Origin: Lacisediminihabitans sp040549525
Lineage (GTDB): Bacteria; Actinomycetota; Actinomycetes; Actinomycetales; Microbacteriaceae
Assembly: GCF_040549525.1 (NCBI RefSeq)
Contig: NZ_JBEPTM010000006.1
Coordinates: 1-64,000 of the forward strand
Direction: 5' to 3'
DNA: 64,000 nt
Part shown: in pieces, positions 1 through 8,841 of the stretch
Position numbering within the stretch: the first letter of the stretch is position 1
How the letters are laid out: each line of letters opens with the position of its first letter
Position numbers and translations under genes: made by a program
Notes under the pieces: model-generated
Told to the model about the DNA's origin: nothing
The model's input: the letters and a program-made list of their open reading frames with translations, nothing else
The model's database searches: none

Positions 1-96
1 GTGGATCGGAATGAGTGTGGTAACCCACTTCGATACCGGAGGTCTTCGCTATCTCAGCTCACGCCACGCTGATCACAACGTCCTCGGGAACTACAG

Positions 97-1653
97 CTAG
101 CGCTCGAAGCGCAGCACGTTCACGCCGGTGAAGGCGTGTTCGTCGGCCAGGGAGTACCCCAGGTCAGCGAGCTTCGCGGTGACGCTCGGCCGCCAGTCCT
201 GCCTGTCGCTGGTCACGAGCCAGACGGTGTTCACCCCGGTGAATCGATCGGTGACCTGATCGAGCGGGTACCGGGTCTCCCACAGTTGCCCGGTCTCGGC
301 CGCGGGGGTCTTGAGCTTCACGTCGATCAGTCCGGAGAAGGCCTCGGGGTAGGAGTAGGCGATCACGCGGGTGGTCGCGGCCTTGTGCTGGCGCACTGGC
401 CCGTAGATCACGGCCTGGGGAACCTGGGCATCGGGTGATCGCTGGGAGGCGATGAAACCGGCCACCTCGCTCCAGGAGGAATTCTGCTTGGCTTCCGGCA
501 TCCGCTGGCGAAGGTATTGCGGACCGGCGAGCGCCGCGCTGAGAACGAGAACGGCGGCGACCAGTCGGCGTCGGCGCAGGGTCGAGATCGCAATCGCCAT
601 CAGAACGGCGGCGGCGGGAGCGGAGAAGGTGAGGTAGCGCGGCGAGTAGAGGGGCGACACCGTCACCGAGGCCAGCAGCAGTCCGACCGTCGGCACGATC
701 AGCCAGGGCACGAACACGGATGCCGCCGTCGGAGACGGCCGGGACGACTCGCCGGCGATCCCGCCACCGTGGCGATTCCGCCACAGCGAGAAACACGAGA
801 TCAGGATCAGCGCCCAGCCGAGAACGGCCAGGAGTGGGCTACCGAGGAACCATTGCGTGACGAAGACGGCGTGGAAGGTGCCGGCATCGATCGGGGCGAT
901 CCAGTCGACCTGTGCCGACTGCCGGGATGCCGCGGACGCGAGCGGCGCGACCACGAGGGCGGACGCCCCCGCTGAGACCGCCCAGCCGATGAGGGAGCGC
1001 TGTGCCGACCGCCCCGCGGCCCGGCGCGTCCAGACGGCCGTGACCCCGTGCGCCACCACGACGAAGACGAGATAGAGGAAGGTGGTGCTGGCGAGCACGG
1101 CGAGCAGCCCGTATGCCGCCCACCAGGCGATCCGCGCGGCAATCGGAGCGGATCCCCGGCGCCAGGCCGAGACGAATAGCAGGGTGAGTGCGACCGCGAG
1201 TGCGGTCGTGACCGCGTAAGAGCGACCCTCGGTCCCCGCCCAGGTGATGCGGGGCAGGAGCGCGAAGACTGTTCCCGAGATGACGGCGACCCGGGTCGAG
1301 GCGAAGCGCCGCACGAGAACGACGACGAGCGCGGCTGCGACTCCGACGGCAAGCGCGCTGGGCAGTCGAAGAGTGGCGGGCGAATAGCCGACCAGGTCGA
1401 ACCAGAGGTGCATCACCACGTAGTAGAGGCCGTGAACGGCATCGACGTGGGTGAGCATCCGCCACAGCTCCGGCCAGCCGCGCTGGGTCGCGGAGATGGT
1501 GGCCGCCTCGTCGAACCAGAGCGAGGGCACCCAGGAGAAGGCGACCGAGAGCAGAAAGGCGAACCCGCCGATCGCTGCCGGGGCGACGACGGGATGCCGG
1601 CGCAGGAGGCGTCCGGTGCGGTAGCTCGCGGTGTCTCGCTCGAGAGTCGTCAT
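97..1653 (-). CDS. GT-C fold glycosyltransferase (family 39/mannosyltransferase-like)
   Basis: Predicted integral membrane transferase of 518 residues that would move a sugar from a polyprenyl-phosphate donor to an envelope acceptor outside the membrane. It has about a dozen hydrophobic segments and, in the first outer loop, the acidic WFDEAAT motif typical of the GT-C catalytic loop, followed by the family pattern around VHGLYYVVMHLW. The C-terminal ~130 residues are soluble and probably external. I chose the ATG at 1653 because GGAGGAGG lies just upstream; a longer frame to 1704 has no such site. The next gene upstream on the same strand is a lipoprotein ending at 1763, separated by a hairpin. 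The acceptor cannot be deduced. Fold and family are fairly sure, donor sugar is not. Confidence 0.8.
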   Translation of the reverse strand: MTTLERDTASYRTGRLLRRHPVVAPAAIGGFAFLLSVAFSWVPSLWFDEAATISATQRGWPELWRMLTHVDAVHGLYYVVMHLWFDLVGYSPATLRLPSALAVGVAAALVVVLVRRFASTRVAVISGTVFALLPRITWAGTEGRSYAVTTALAVALTLLFVSAWRRGSAPIAARIAWWAAYGLLAVLASTTFLYLVFVVVAHGVTAVWTRRAAGRSAQRSLIGWAVSAGASALVVAPLASAASRQSAQVDWIAPIDAGTFHAVFVTQWFLGSPLLAVLGWALILISCFSLWRNRHGGGIAGESSRPSPTAASVFVPWLIVPTVGLLLASVTVSPLYSPRYLTFSAPAAAVLMAIAISTLRRRRLVAAVLVLSAALAGPQYLRQRMPEAKQNSSWSEVAGFIASQRSPDAQVPQAVIYGPVRQHKAATTRVIAYSYPEAFSGLIDVKLKTPAAETGQLWETRYPLDQVTDRFTGVNTVWLVTSDRQDWRPSVTAKLADLGYSLADEHAFTGVNVLRFER

Positions 1654-1713
1654 GGGAAGGCCTCCTCCGGAGAGATCGGGGTGTACGGAACACCGAGTGT
1701 GCAACCTACGCCG

Positions 1714-1746
1714 AATGGCCCGCTGCGCGATGCGCAGCGGGCCATT
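1714..1746 (-). terminator. Strong hairpin after lipoprotein gene
   Basis: Perfect 15-bp inverted repeat (arms 1714-1728 and 1732-1746) with a 3-nt loop, 17 bases past the stop of the minus-strand lipoprotein gene. There is no clear U tract, which is common in actinobacterial terminators. The outer arm sequence AATGGCCCG is the same as in the hairpin at 41749-41784. Confidence 0.7.
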
Positions 1747-1762
1747 CTTCAGGAGATCGTAA

Positions 1763-2437
1763 TTACTTGGCGATGACCGTGATGGTCGCGATACCGACGA
1801 GCAGCTGCGACTTGACGGCGTCCGTGTTGAACGTCTTGTTCAGCAGGCCGGCGGCGTCAGCGGAGATGTGAACCGTGGTGCCGGTGAGGATGGCGTTGTT
1901 GCCGTCCATCTGGAGCGGCTTGAGGGTTCCACCGTAGAGGTCGAACAGGTCGACCTGGGTCGCGGCGGAGGTGCCGTTGACCGAGACGTCACCGTACAGG
2001 ATGGACTTGCCCGGGTCGATGGTGAAGTTGGTCAGCTCGACCTTGGTGGCACCAGCGGTCAGCGAGAAGCCGGATCCCTCGTGCTTGATGGTGCCCTGGA
2101 CGTACGGGCGAAGCTTCTTGGCCGGGTCGTAGTAGTCCACGTTTCCACCGGTGATGGGGAAGTGCAGGCTGCCGTCGGTGAGCGTCGCGGTTCCGACGGT
2201 TCCGGGGGTGAGGCCGAGGGTGGTGAGCGCCGAAGCGAAGCCCGCGTCGAGGAGCACCGCGGTGTCGACACCGGTGAGGCTAGGGATGGAAGCGAGCGGC
2301 TTCTGCACGGCGGGAGCCGAGGAGGCCTTGGGGCTGGAGGAGGTGTCGCTGCTCGTGGTGCTCGAGCAGGCGGCGAGGCCCGCGACGAGAAGTCCGGCGG
2401 TGATGATTCCGACTGTTGCCTTCTGGAATTTACGCAT
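1763..2437 (-). CDS. Putative lipoprotein of unknown function
   Basis: A 224-residue secreted protein with a short basic N-terminus, a hydrophobic stretch and a lipobox LAAC (Cys about residue 24), so it should be lipid-anchored on the outer face of the membrane. A Ser/Thr-rich linker of about 25 residues follows, then a compact beta-rich domain with alternating hydrophobic positions and no Cys. I do not recognise a catalytic motif. AAGGA eight bases before the ATG supports this start. The gene is bounded by hairpins on both sides (1714-1746 and 2571-2596), so it is probably a single-gene transcript between two GT-C transferases, which hints at an envelope role. Confidence 0.8.
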   Translation of the reverse strand: MRKFQKATVGIITAGLLVAGLAACSSTTSSDTSSSPKASSAPAVQKPLASIPSLTGVDTAVLLDAGFASALTTLGLTPGTVGTATLTDGSLHFPITGGNVDYYDPAKKLRPYVQGTIKHEGSGFSLTAGATKVELTNFTIDPGKSILYGDVSVNGTSAATQVDLFDLYGGTLKPLQMDGNNAILTGTTVHISADAAGLLNKTFNTDAVKSQLLVGIATITVIAK

Positions 2438-2570
2438 GATGTGATCCTTAGGTTTTCGCTTGCCCTTGGTGACAAGCGGTTCTGGGTATTGGTTCGGCCC
2501 CCCTCGCCAAAGGGTTTGGAATTGACCCAGGCTGTTATCTTTCCGTTACATTTCCCAGCAAGCGTCCAGC

Positions 2571-2596
2571 AAAAAACCCCGGAATCCCGGGGTTTT
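2571..2596 (-). terminator. Rho-independent terminator
   Basis: Arms AAAACCCCGG and CCGGGGTTTT around a 4-nt loop, flanked by an A run at 2571-2576 that reads as a U tract on the minus strand. It sits about 100 bases after the GT-C gene ending at 2696 and should end that transcript; the A/T runs on both sides may make it bidirectional. Confidence 0.85.
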
Positions 2597-2695
2597 GCGA
2601 ACTCGCACCGAGATGCGGGTCCCGATCATCGGCGCGGGAACGCTCGTCCCGAGCGTGCAATCCGCCGGCTGGAGGGACCGAGCTCGCGCCGGATG

Positions 2696-4123
2696 CTACG
2701 AGCGGGATGCCCCGCGCAGCAGGCCGATGGGGTGCCGCAGCCGCGCACGCCCCTCTGGGCCGGTGCGGTAGAGCGCCATAGCGACGATCACGATGATGGC
2801 GGTGGCGATCGCGACCTGGGAGACCTCGTGGTTCGGGATCAGCAGCCTCACGGTGAGAGCGAGGGGCACGGCGAACCATTCCCAGCGGCCGCTCAGTGCG
2901 ATGAACGGCACGAGCAAGAGGGCATACCAGGGATACCGCGGCGACACGATGAGCAGTGTGGTGCCGATCATGATGAGCTGCCCGAGCCACGGGGCATCCG
3001 GATCGGTCTTCCACCACACCAGCACCGCGGTGATCAGCAACAGCACGGCCGCGACGGCGAGGGAGGCGGTCTTCGGCACGAAGAGGGTGAGCAGGGTGAA
3101 GCGGCTCCCGTTGTTGTAGCCCTCCTCCGAGAGGTAGCCCGGCAGGTAGCCGAGCACCGCGATGCCGGTGGAGACGACGTAGGGGATGTAGAGCACCGCG
3201 AAGGTGACGATGGAGGCGACGATCACCTTCCACGGCTGTCGGCGGAGCAACGCGGGTGCGGCGATCACCGGGATGAGTTTGACGGCGATGGCTGCCCCGA
3301 GCGCGATTCCCCCGCGGAAGCGCAGGCCGCGCGCGACCAGCAGGGTGGCGACAAGGGCGAGGAGGGCGCCGAGGATGTCGATGTGCGAGTTCGTGATCCC
3401 CTCCGTCGCGACGATCGGGCTCCACCCCCAGAGCGCCGCCCACCGGGGGTCGAGGTTGCGCCGACGCAGCGCCACGATGAGCATCGCCGTGATCGCGATG
3501 CTCATGAGCAGGCCGGTGAGCTGCAACGGCCAGTATTCGGCCGAGGGTCCCGTGATGAAGCGCACACCGGCGAAGAACATCTCGGCGGCGGCCGGATAGA
3601 TGGTGGGCACCTTCGAGCGGTTGAGCGCGGTGCAGAGGGGGATCCCGCTCGGCGTCGAGGACGTCGTGTAGGTGCGCGGTTCGACACAGCGATGAGTGCC
3701 GTCCGCGTTCTCGACCGGGGTCGGAAACAGCCAGGGCGGGCGCAGGGCGCCGAGCGCATCATCCACCGGCACGTAGCGGTAGGGGGAGATGCCGGCATTC
3801 TGCACGATGCCATCCCAGGCGTACCGGGCCGAGTCGGTGCTCGTGTTGGGCGGACCGGCCATCGCCGCACCACCGATGAGCGCCGAGCCGATGAGCACGA
3901 TCGCGATCGCCGGGCGGTTGGGCACGCGGCGAAGCGCGAGGATCGCCAGGGCGAAGAGCACCCAGAGGCCCACCGTGCAGAGCAGAAGCGCGGCGGGGTG
4001 GCTGCGGTCGAAGTAGCCGAGAGCGCTTACCGAATACGCCGTGAGCCCCGCAAGCGCCGCGGCGGCGACGCAGGCCAGCACGGTGGAGACGGGGGCAGAG
4101 CGGAGTGGGGCGGCGATCTTCAT
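2696..4123 (-). CDS. GT-C glycosyltransferase, GT87/polyprenol-phosphate-mannose type
   Basis: A 475-residue polytopic membrane protein with 10-12 hydrophobic helices. The first outer loop contains ARYAWDGIVQNAGISPYRY, the diagnostic pattern of actinobacterial GT-C mannosyltransferases (D-x3-Y-x-W-D-G then NPYRY-like), with the acidic residue thought to be catalytic. It probably elongates an envelope polysaccharide using a polyprenyl-phosphate sugar. The start is the ATG at 4123, which has AGGA nine bases upstream; a GTG two codons earlier is too close to that site. It is followed by the terminator at 2571-2596. The acceptor and linkage are unknown. Confidence 0.8.
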   Translation of the reverse strand: MKIAAPLRSAPVSTVLACVAAAALAGLTAYSVSALGYFDRSHPAALLLCTVGLWVLFALAILALRRVPNRPAIAIVLIGSALIGGAAMAGPPNTSTDSARYAWDGIVQNAGISPYRYVPVDDALGALRPPWLFPTPVENADGTHRCVEPRTYTTSSTPSGIPLCTALNRSKVPTIYPAAAEMFFAGVRFITGPSAEYWPLQLTGLLMSIAITAMLIVALRRRNLDPRWAALWGWSPIVATEGITNSHIDILGALLALVATLLVARGLRFRGGIALGAAIAVKLIPVIAAPALLRRQPWKVIVASIVTFAVLYIPYVVSTGIAVLGYLPGYLSEEGYNNGSRFTLLTLFVPKTASLAVAAVLLLITAVLVWWKTDPDAPWLGQLIMIGTTLLIVSPRYPWYALLLVPFIALSGRWEWFAVPLALTVRLLIPNHEVSQVAIATAIIVIVAMALYRTGPEGRARLRHPIGLLRGASRS

Positions 4124-4238
4124 CGCCACTCATCCTGCCCGAACCGGACTCCGGATCCACGCGGCCGGGCCGGTGCCGTTTCAGAACCGTAAGGTTTAAT
4201 CGGCGCGGCGCAGGGCATCCGGATGCTCAAATGAGGGC

Positions 4239-5543
4239 ATGCGCCGTCTTCTGCTCGAGCTCCGGCGGGTTCTCTCGACGCCGTCGAGGAACCCGCGCAT
4301 GGCCGTCGTGCTCGGACGCCTGCTCGGAATCGCCTTCCTCGTCTGTTTCGGCACGGGGCTCTACAGCCACTTTCTGCAGGAGCCGTTGCCGTGGATGGTC
4401 TTTCCCACGCGGCCCCAGACGCTCTACCAACTGAGCCAGGGCATCCACATCACTGCGGGGATCGCCTGCTTCCCGCTCATCCTCGCCAAGCTCTACGTCG
4501 TCTTCCCTGAGCTGTTCCAGACGCCGCCGATCAAGAGTTTCGTCGGGTTCCTCGAGCGGGCGTCCATTGCGATCTTCGTGGCGTCGTCCCTCGTGCAGAT
4601 CGTGACCGGGTTGCTCAACACCTATCAGTGGTACCCGTTCCCCTTCCCCTTCAAACAGACCCACTTCGCCCTCTCGTTCGTGATCATCGGCTCGCTCGCC
4701 ATCCATATCGCGGTGAAACTGCCGGTGATCTCCCGGTACTGGACGCGCTCCCGCAGCTTCGATGCCGACGGGAACCTGCTGCTCGACGACGAGGACCTTC
4801 CGCTCACGACCGCGGGTGTCGCTGCCGAACTCGCCGAGACGACCGCGGAACCCGTCGGTCCGATCTCGCGCCGCGTCGACGGTCTCACGGGCCGGCTCTT
4901 CGACTGGATCGACAGCGCTCCTCCCCGGATCGAGACCCCGAAGCAGGCACACGTCTCCCGCCGCGGATTCGTCGCGACCGTCGGTGTGGCCACCGCTGCG
5001 GTCGTCGCGCTGACGGCCGGCCAGTCGTTCCGGGTTCTCGATGCGATCAACGTCTTCGGTCCGCGAAAGAACTTCGTCGGCCCGAACGACCTGCCCATCA
5101 ACCGCACCGCCGCAGCGGCCCGGGTGACGGATGCCGACACCGGCGCCGACTGGGCGCTCTCGGTGAGTCGCGGCTCGGTGGTCAAGACCTACACCCGCGC
5201 GGATCTGGAGTCCATGACGCTGCACAGCGTCGACCTTCCGATCGCGTGCGTCGAGGGCTGGAGCCAGATGGCATCCTGGCGCGGAGTGCGCCTCCGCGAT
5301 CTGCTCGACGCCGTCGGCGCGCATCCCGATGAAGACCTGCGGCTCACCAGCCTCGAGAAGTCGGGCGGGTACCGGGTCACCGAGATGGGGCACGAATTTG
5401 CGCAGGACGAGCTCACCCTCGTTGCGCTCGAGCTCAACGGGGACCCCTTGGACATGGACCACGGTTTTCCCGCCCGCATGATCGCCCCCGGTCGCCCCGG
5501 GGTGCTGCAGACCAAGTGGCTGTCGAAACTCGAGGTGATCTGA
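4239..5543 (+). CDS. Membrane-anchored molybdopterin oxidoreductase (sulfite oxidase family) with cytochrome b-like N-terminus
   Basis: A 434-residue protein. Residues 22-165 form four or five membrane helices with histidines in or beside helices (about 44, 70, 142, 156), resembling a cytochrome b561-type haem module. Residues 240-260 carry a twin-arginine motif (SRRGFVAT) followed by a further hydrophobic helix, and residues 290-434 are an oxidoreductase molybdopterin-binding domain with the molybdenum-ligating Cys in IACVEGWSQ (Cys337). This predicts Sec insertion of the N-terminal bundle and Tat export of the folded cofactor domain. The substrate is unknown. The next gene starts at the base where this one stops (TGATG). 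Confidence 0.85.
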   Translation: MRRLLLELRRVLSTPSRNPRMAVVLGRLLGIAFLVCFGTGLYSHFLQEPLPWMVFPTRPQTLYQLSQGIHITAGIACFPLILAKLYVVFPELFQTPPIKSFVGFLERASIAIFVASSLVQIVTGLLNTYQWYPFPFPFKQTHFALSFVIIGSLAIHIAVKLPVISRYWTRSRSFDADGNLLLDDEDLPLTTAGVAAELAETTAEPVGPISRRVDGLTGRLFDWIDSAPPRIETPKQAHVSRRGFVATVGVATAAVVALTAGQSFRVLDAINVFGPRKNFVGPNDLPINRTAAAARVTDADTGADWALSVSRGSVVKTYTRADLESMTLHSVDLPIACVEGWSQMASWRGVRLRDLLDAVGAHPDEDLRLTSLEKSGGYRVTEMGHEFAQDELTLVALELNGDPLDMDHGFPARMIAPGRPGVLQTKWLSKLEVI

Positions 5544-6022
5544 TGCGGGACGATGTGGCGACAACCGGTTCGATGAAGGCCTGGCGCGCGGTGCTTGTGG
5601 TGCTCGGCGTGCTGCTGCTGTTGCTCGGCGCCTCCGTGTTGATCGGCACCGTGAAGCCGGTGAAGATAGCCGGCGTGGCCCTGTGGTTCGTTCTCGCCCT
5701 GATCGTGCACGACGGCATCATCGCGTTCGTGACCTTCGGGGTCGCGTTCCTGCTGCGCAAGGCCGGGCGGGCACTGCCGATCGCCGCGCTCGCGATCGTT
5801 CAGGCCGGTCTCGTGGTCTGCTCGGTCTTCGCGATCATCGTGCTGCCTGCGGCCTACAAGAAGTCGATCGGTTCGAAGAACCCCACGGTGCTGCCGCTCG
5901 ACTACGGACCATCGCTCGTGATCCTCTGGGCGGTCATCGTGGTGCTCACGGCTCTCGCCGTGATCGGCTACACCGCGTTGACGAGGCGGCAGAAGAACCG
6001 GCCGTCGGTCTCCCAGGCCTGA
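5543..6022 (+). CDS. Small four-helix membrane protein, unknown function
   Basis: A 159-residue protein with four hydrophobic helices (about 12-36, 41-65, 75-100, 125-148) and a basic C-terminal tail. I recognise no family motif. The ATG at 5543 overlaps the stop of the upstream molybdoenzyme by one base, so the two are translationally coupled, and the gene may act with that enzyme, for example as a quinone-side or assembly partner. A longer frame from 5516 would lie inside the upstream gene and is not needed. Its end overlaps the convergent methyltransferase gene by 55 bp. Confidence 0.75.
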   Translation: MRDDVATTGSMKAWRAVLVVLGVLLLLLGASVLIGTVKPVKIAGVALWFVLALIVHDGIIAFVTFGVAFLLRKAGRALPIAALAIVQAGLVVCSVFAIIVLPAAYKKSIGSKNPTVLPLDYGPSLVILWAVIVVLTALAVIGYTALTRRQKNRPSVSQA

Positions 6023-6645
6023 TCGAGGCGCAGCCCGATCCGCAGGGCACGCTGCACCAGCGCGGTCACGCCGATCTCTGCCCACGGGAATGCATCACTC
6101 TGGTGGCCGCTGATGTCGACGACGGTGCCGTCGTACATGTGGTCGCGCGTCGGCTCGGCGTGCACCTCGACAACGATCACGCCGTCCGCGGAGATCAGCT
6201 CAGCACAGCGTTCCAGCAGGGCGGAGGGGTCACCGCCGATGCCGATATTGCCGTCCACGAGCAGAGCGGCACCCCACATCCCCTCCCGGGGGAGTCGCTC
6301 GAAAACCGAGCGGTTGAGCACCATCAGACCGGATTCGCGGGCGATCTCCACCGCGGTCTCCGAGACGTCGATGCCGAGGGCGGTGAGTCCCTGGTGCATG
6401 GCGGCGCGCACCATGCGGCCCGGTCCGCAGCCGATATCGAGCACGGCCCCGCGGATGCCGTCGAGGAGGCCGAGGTCAGCGGCATCCGCCGCGTCGTTCC
6501 AGCGCGAGACGTCCATGGCCCGCGAGGGGGTCAGTGAGTTGGAGTCGACGTCGCGGAGGTAGAGCACCTGGTCATCCAGGCGGAGGGCTCGAGCGTAGGG
6601 CTCGGCGCCACCGGATCCGAAGGTCGCGAAGGCCGCGTCGCTCAT
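5968..6645 (-). CDS. Class I SAM-dependent methyltransferase
   Basis: A 225-residue protein with a Rossmann SAM-binding motif I, LDIGCGPGRMV, at about residues 67-77, then an acidic motif II region (GIDVSETAVEIAR) and VDGNIGIGGDP in the motif IV position. It is probably a small-molecule or glycan O-methyltransferase. Its ATG overlaps the stop of the DUF2064 transferase by four bases (ATGA), so it is the third gene of a GT2 - DUF2064 - methyltransferase operon, suggesting methylation of a glycosylated product. The longer open frame upstream is a shadow of the DUF2064 gene. Confidence 0.85.
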   Translation of the reverse strand: MSDAAFATFGSGGAEPYARALRLDDQVLYLRDVDSNSLTPSRAMDVSRWNDAADAADLGLLDGIRGAVLDIGCGPGRMVRAAMHQGLTALGIDVSETAVEIARESGLMVLNRSVFERLPREGMWGAALLVDGNIGIGGDPSALLERCAELISADGVIVVEVHAEPTRDHMYDGTVVDISGHQSDAFPWAEIGVTALVQRALRIGLRLDQAWETDGRFFCRLVNAV

Positions 6646-7286
6646 CGCACCGCTCCCGTCTCTGCAGTGCTGTTCTCGAAGGAGGCCAGCGTGCGGGCGA
6701 ATTGGGTGTGTGGGGCGAGGCCGGCCACGAGGCGGGCATCGTCGATCGTGTCGACGTCGACGAGTTCCGGAAGCATCCGCACCCGCAGTCCCGCCTGCGT
6801 GAGACGGTCGTACTGCAGCGTGCCGGTGTCGTCGCGCGACATCGGGACGCCACGGATGAGAGAGCCGTCCGGTTCGGCCATGGCGATGGTCCAGTAGCCG
6901 CCGTCGTTGGCGAACCCGAGGTAGGCGTCGGTGTCGGCGGGCCATTCGCCGAAGAGCGGCTCGAGCATCGAGGCATCCAGCTGGGGGGTGTCCATGCCGA
7001 TGAGCACCGTTGGCCCCTCGCACTGGTCGAAAATCGCTCCGAGACGCATATCCAGATCCCCGCTCACTTGGTGTATCACGTCGTATGGTTCGGAGCCGAG
7101 GGGAAATAGGTTGCCATCGAAGAGCAGAATTCGTCGGGAGGCCTCAAGATCGCTCACCGCCCGAAAGGTGTCGGCCAGGCTGGCGGAGGCGAGGGTTGCG
7201 GCCTGTTCGAGGCTGAGAGGGGGGTGTAGCCGTGTCTTCACCCGGCCCGGAATGCACTCTTTCGCGATGATGATCAGTGTTGTCAA
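6642..7286 (-). CDS. DUF2064 / TIGR04282-type glycosyltransferase
   Basis: A 214-residue GT-A fold protein of the DUF2064 family. Its N-terminus ends in the family pattern KECIPGRVKTRL, IGMDTPQLDASML contains the nucleotide-sugar/metal-binding acidic residues, and FANDGGYWTIAM matches the conserved C-terminal block. The start is a TTG at 7284-7286 overlapping the GT2 stop (TTGA), with GAGGA about ten bases upstream; no better ATG or GTG exists before the conserved N-terminus. Members of this family often sit beside a GT2 enzyme, as here. The acceptor is unknown. Confidence 0.82.
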   Translation of the reverse strand: MTTLIIIAKECIPGRVKTRLHPPLSLEQAATLASASLADTFRAVSDLEASRRILLFDGNLFPLGSEPYDVIHQVSGDLDMRLGAIFDQCEGPTVLIGMDTPQLDASMLEPLFGEWPADTDAYLGFANDGGYWTIAMAEPDGSLIRGVPMSRDDTGTLQYDRLTQAGLRVRMLPELVDVDTIDDARLVAGLAPHTQFARTLASFENSTAETGAVR

Positions 7287-7951
7287 CGGTTGTTCGTCCT
7301 CAGCAGTCGGGACATGTCGGTAATGGCCACGACGGTGCCGCGGATGGTACCGGTGACTTTAGAGCGCCCGATGCGCGGGGAATAGGGGGTTGCTTTCTCG
7401 ACGATCGTCCACCCCGCGCGTGAGGCCTTCAGCACCATCTCGAGCGGATAGCCGCTCCGACGGTCGACGAGATCGAGGGCGAGCAACGCCTCCCGGTCGG
7501 CCGCCCGCATCGGGCCGAGGTCGTGCAGCGGCACCCCGGTGGCCCGACGCATCAGCCAGGCGAGTGCGAGATTGGCGAAACGCGCGTGAATCGGCCAGGC
7601 TCCGCGGGTGGTCGGTCGGCGGCGACCGAGGGCGAGATCGGCGGCGCCGCTGGTGACCAGCGCGACAAGGGGTTCGAGATCGCGCGGATCCATCGAGGCA
7701 TCCGAATCGCAGAAGGTGACGATCGGAGCCGTAGCGGCGAGCAGTCCGGCGTGCGCCGCCGATCCGAATCCGCGGCGCGGCTCGTGAACGACGAGGGCTC
7801 CGGCGGCTGCGGCGATCTCGGCCGAACGGTCGGTCGACCCGTTGTCGACCACGATCGCGCGGTATCCCTCCGGCAGGTGGGAGAGCACCCACGGCAGGGC
7901 GCCCTCTTCGTTCAGGCAGGGCAGAACGATGTCGACGAGCGCAGAGGTCAC
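7283..7951 (-). CDS. GT2 family glycosyltransferase
   Basis: A 222-residue cytosolic or membrane-associated transferase with the GT2 hallmarks: VDIVLPCLNEEGALPWVL at the N-terminus, VVDNGSTDRS as the nucleotide-binding acidic block, and TFCDSDASMDP as the DxD-type metal site. It lacks the C-terminal membrane helices of dolichol-phosphate mannosyltransferases. I set the start at the GTG at 7951 because the GT2 fold begins there and a TACGCT -10-like hexamer lies seven bases upstream, suggesting a leaderless transcript; the frame upstream to 8086 has no support. It is first in the operon with the DUF2064 and methyltransferase genes. Confidence 0.83.
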   Translation of the reverse strand: MTSALVDIVLPCLNEEGALPWVLSHLPEGYRAIVVDNGSTDRSAEIAAAAGALVVHEPRRGFGSAAHAGLLAATAPIVTFCDSDASMDPRDLEPLVALVTSGAADLALGRRRPTTRGAWPIHARFANLALAWLMRRATGVPLHDLGPMRAADREALLALDLVDRRSGYPLEMVLKASRAGWTIVEKATPYSPRIGRSKVTGTIRGTVVAITDMSRLLRTNNR

Positions 7952-7958
7952 ACTGGCA

Positions 7959-7964
7959 AGCGTA
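7959..7964 (-). promoter_or_regulatory. -10 element for the GT2 operon (leaderless)
   Basis: TACGCT on the minus strand, seven bases before the GTG at 7951, with no Shine-Dalgarno sequence. The divergent response regulator promoter is about 100 bp away. Confidence 0.4.
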
Positions 7965-8061
7965 AGAGGCTCGACGGGGCTCACCGGTCGCAAAGCCTTA
8001 CGAATTGCTGACCGATGTGCCTCCTGCCCCCGCCGGGCGCGGGATTCCCGGGTTGCCGACT

Positions 8062-8067
8062 TATTCT
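8062..8067 (+). promoter_or_regulatory. -10 element for response regulator gene (leaderless)
   Basis: TATTCT six bases before the GTG at 8074, no ribosome-binding site; this spacing places the transcription start at the start codon. Confidence 0.5.
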
Positions 8068-8073
8068 GAACGG

Positions 8074-8841
8074 GTGAGCACGTCATCCACAGCAGATTCC
8101 GCCACGGTGGGCACCTCCGGCCTGCTCACTCTCCCGGATCAACTGCGCGATCGCCTCATCCTGGTGGTGGATGACGATGCCACAGTCTCCGAGGTCGTCT
8201 GCAGCTACCTGCGCTCTGCCGGTTTCCAGGTGGAGAGCGTCGCCGATGGGGGGAGCGCCGTCGAGACGGCCGCCCGCATCCGACCGGACCTCGTCGTGCT
8301 CGACCGCATGCTGCCCGGAATCGACGGGGTCGAGGTGTGTCGCCGCATCCGTGCAGAACGGGCGGTGCCGGTGATCATGCTCACCGCACTTCGCGAGGAG
8401 GAGGATCGCATCGACGGCCTCGAAGCCGGTGCCGATGACTACCTCGCCAAGCCGTTTTCGCCCCGCGAGCTCGTGCTGCGGGTGAAGTCCGTGCTGCGCC
8501 GCAGCCTCACCGAGTTCTCACCGGAGGCGCCCATCGACGCGGGGGACTTCCACCTGGATGTGTCCTCCCGCCAGTTGACCCTGCGCGGAGAAGCGATCGC
8601 GCTCACCATCCGAGAGTTCGACCTGATCGCCTTCCTGCTGCGGCATCCCCGCCAGGTATTCGGTCGGGAGGAGTTGCTGCGTGCGGTCTGGGGCTGGGAG
8701 TTCGGAGACCTCTCCACGGTCACGGTGCACGTGCGCCGGCTGCGGGAGAAGATCGAGCGGGATGCCGCGCATCCCACCGTTCTCACCACGGTGTGGGGCG
8801 TGGGCTACCGCTTCGACAACGAACCGGCGGTGACCGAATGA
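8074..8841 (+). CDS. OmpR/PhoB-family response regulator
   Basis: A 255-residue transcription factor. The receiver domain (about residues 28-145) has the acidic pocket VVDDD, the phosphoacceptor Asp in VVLDRMLPG and the conserved Lys in LAKPFSPREL. The C-terminal winged helix (about 155-250) has the usual LTIREFDLIAFLLRHP and TVTVHVRRLREKIE blocks. It is presumably phosphorylated by the kinase whose ATG overlaps its stop (ATGA), and may regulate its own operon, which also contains a membrane molybdoenzyme. The start at the GTG (8074) fits a leaderless promoter. The signal is unknown. Confidence 0.93.
   Translation: MSTSSTADSATVGTSGLLTLPDQLRDRLILVVDDDATVSEVVCSYLRSAGFQVESVADGGSAVETAARIRPDLVVLDRMLPGIDGVEVCRRIRAERAVPVIMLTALREEEDRIDGLEAGADDYLAKPFSPRELVLRVKSVLRRSLTEFSPEAPIDAGDFHLDVSSRQLTLRGEAIALTIREFDLIAFLLRHPRQVFGREELLRAVWGWEFGDLSTVTVHVRRLREKIERDAAHPTVLTTVWGVGYRFDNEPAVTE

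Noticed and set aside
1..96. Possible end of a gene at the left edge
   Set aside because: The plus frame from base 1 closes after 23 codons without recognisable sequence, and the minus strand shows nothing; too short to call.
1868..4192. A 774-codon plus-strand frame over the GT-C gene
   Set aside because: It is a shadow: low-complexity Arg/Gly/Glu composition, no motifs, and it covers two well-supported minus-strand genes and a terminator.
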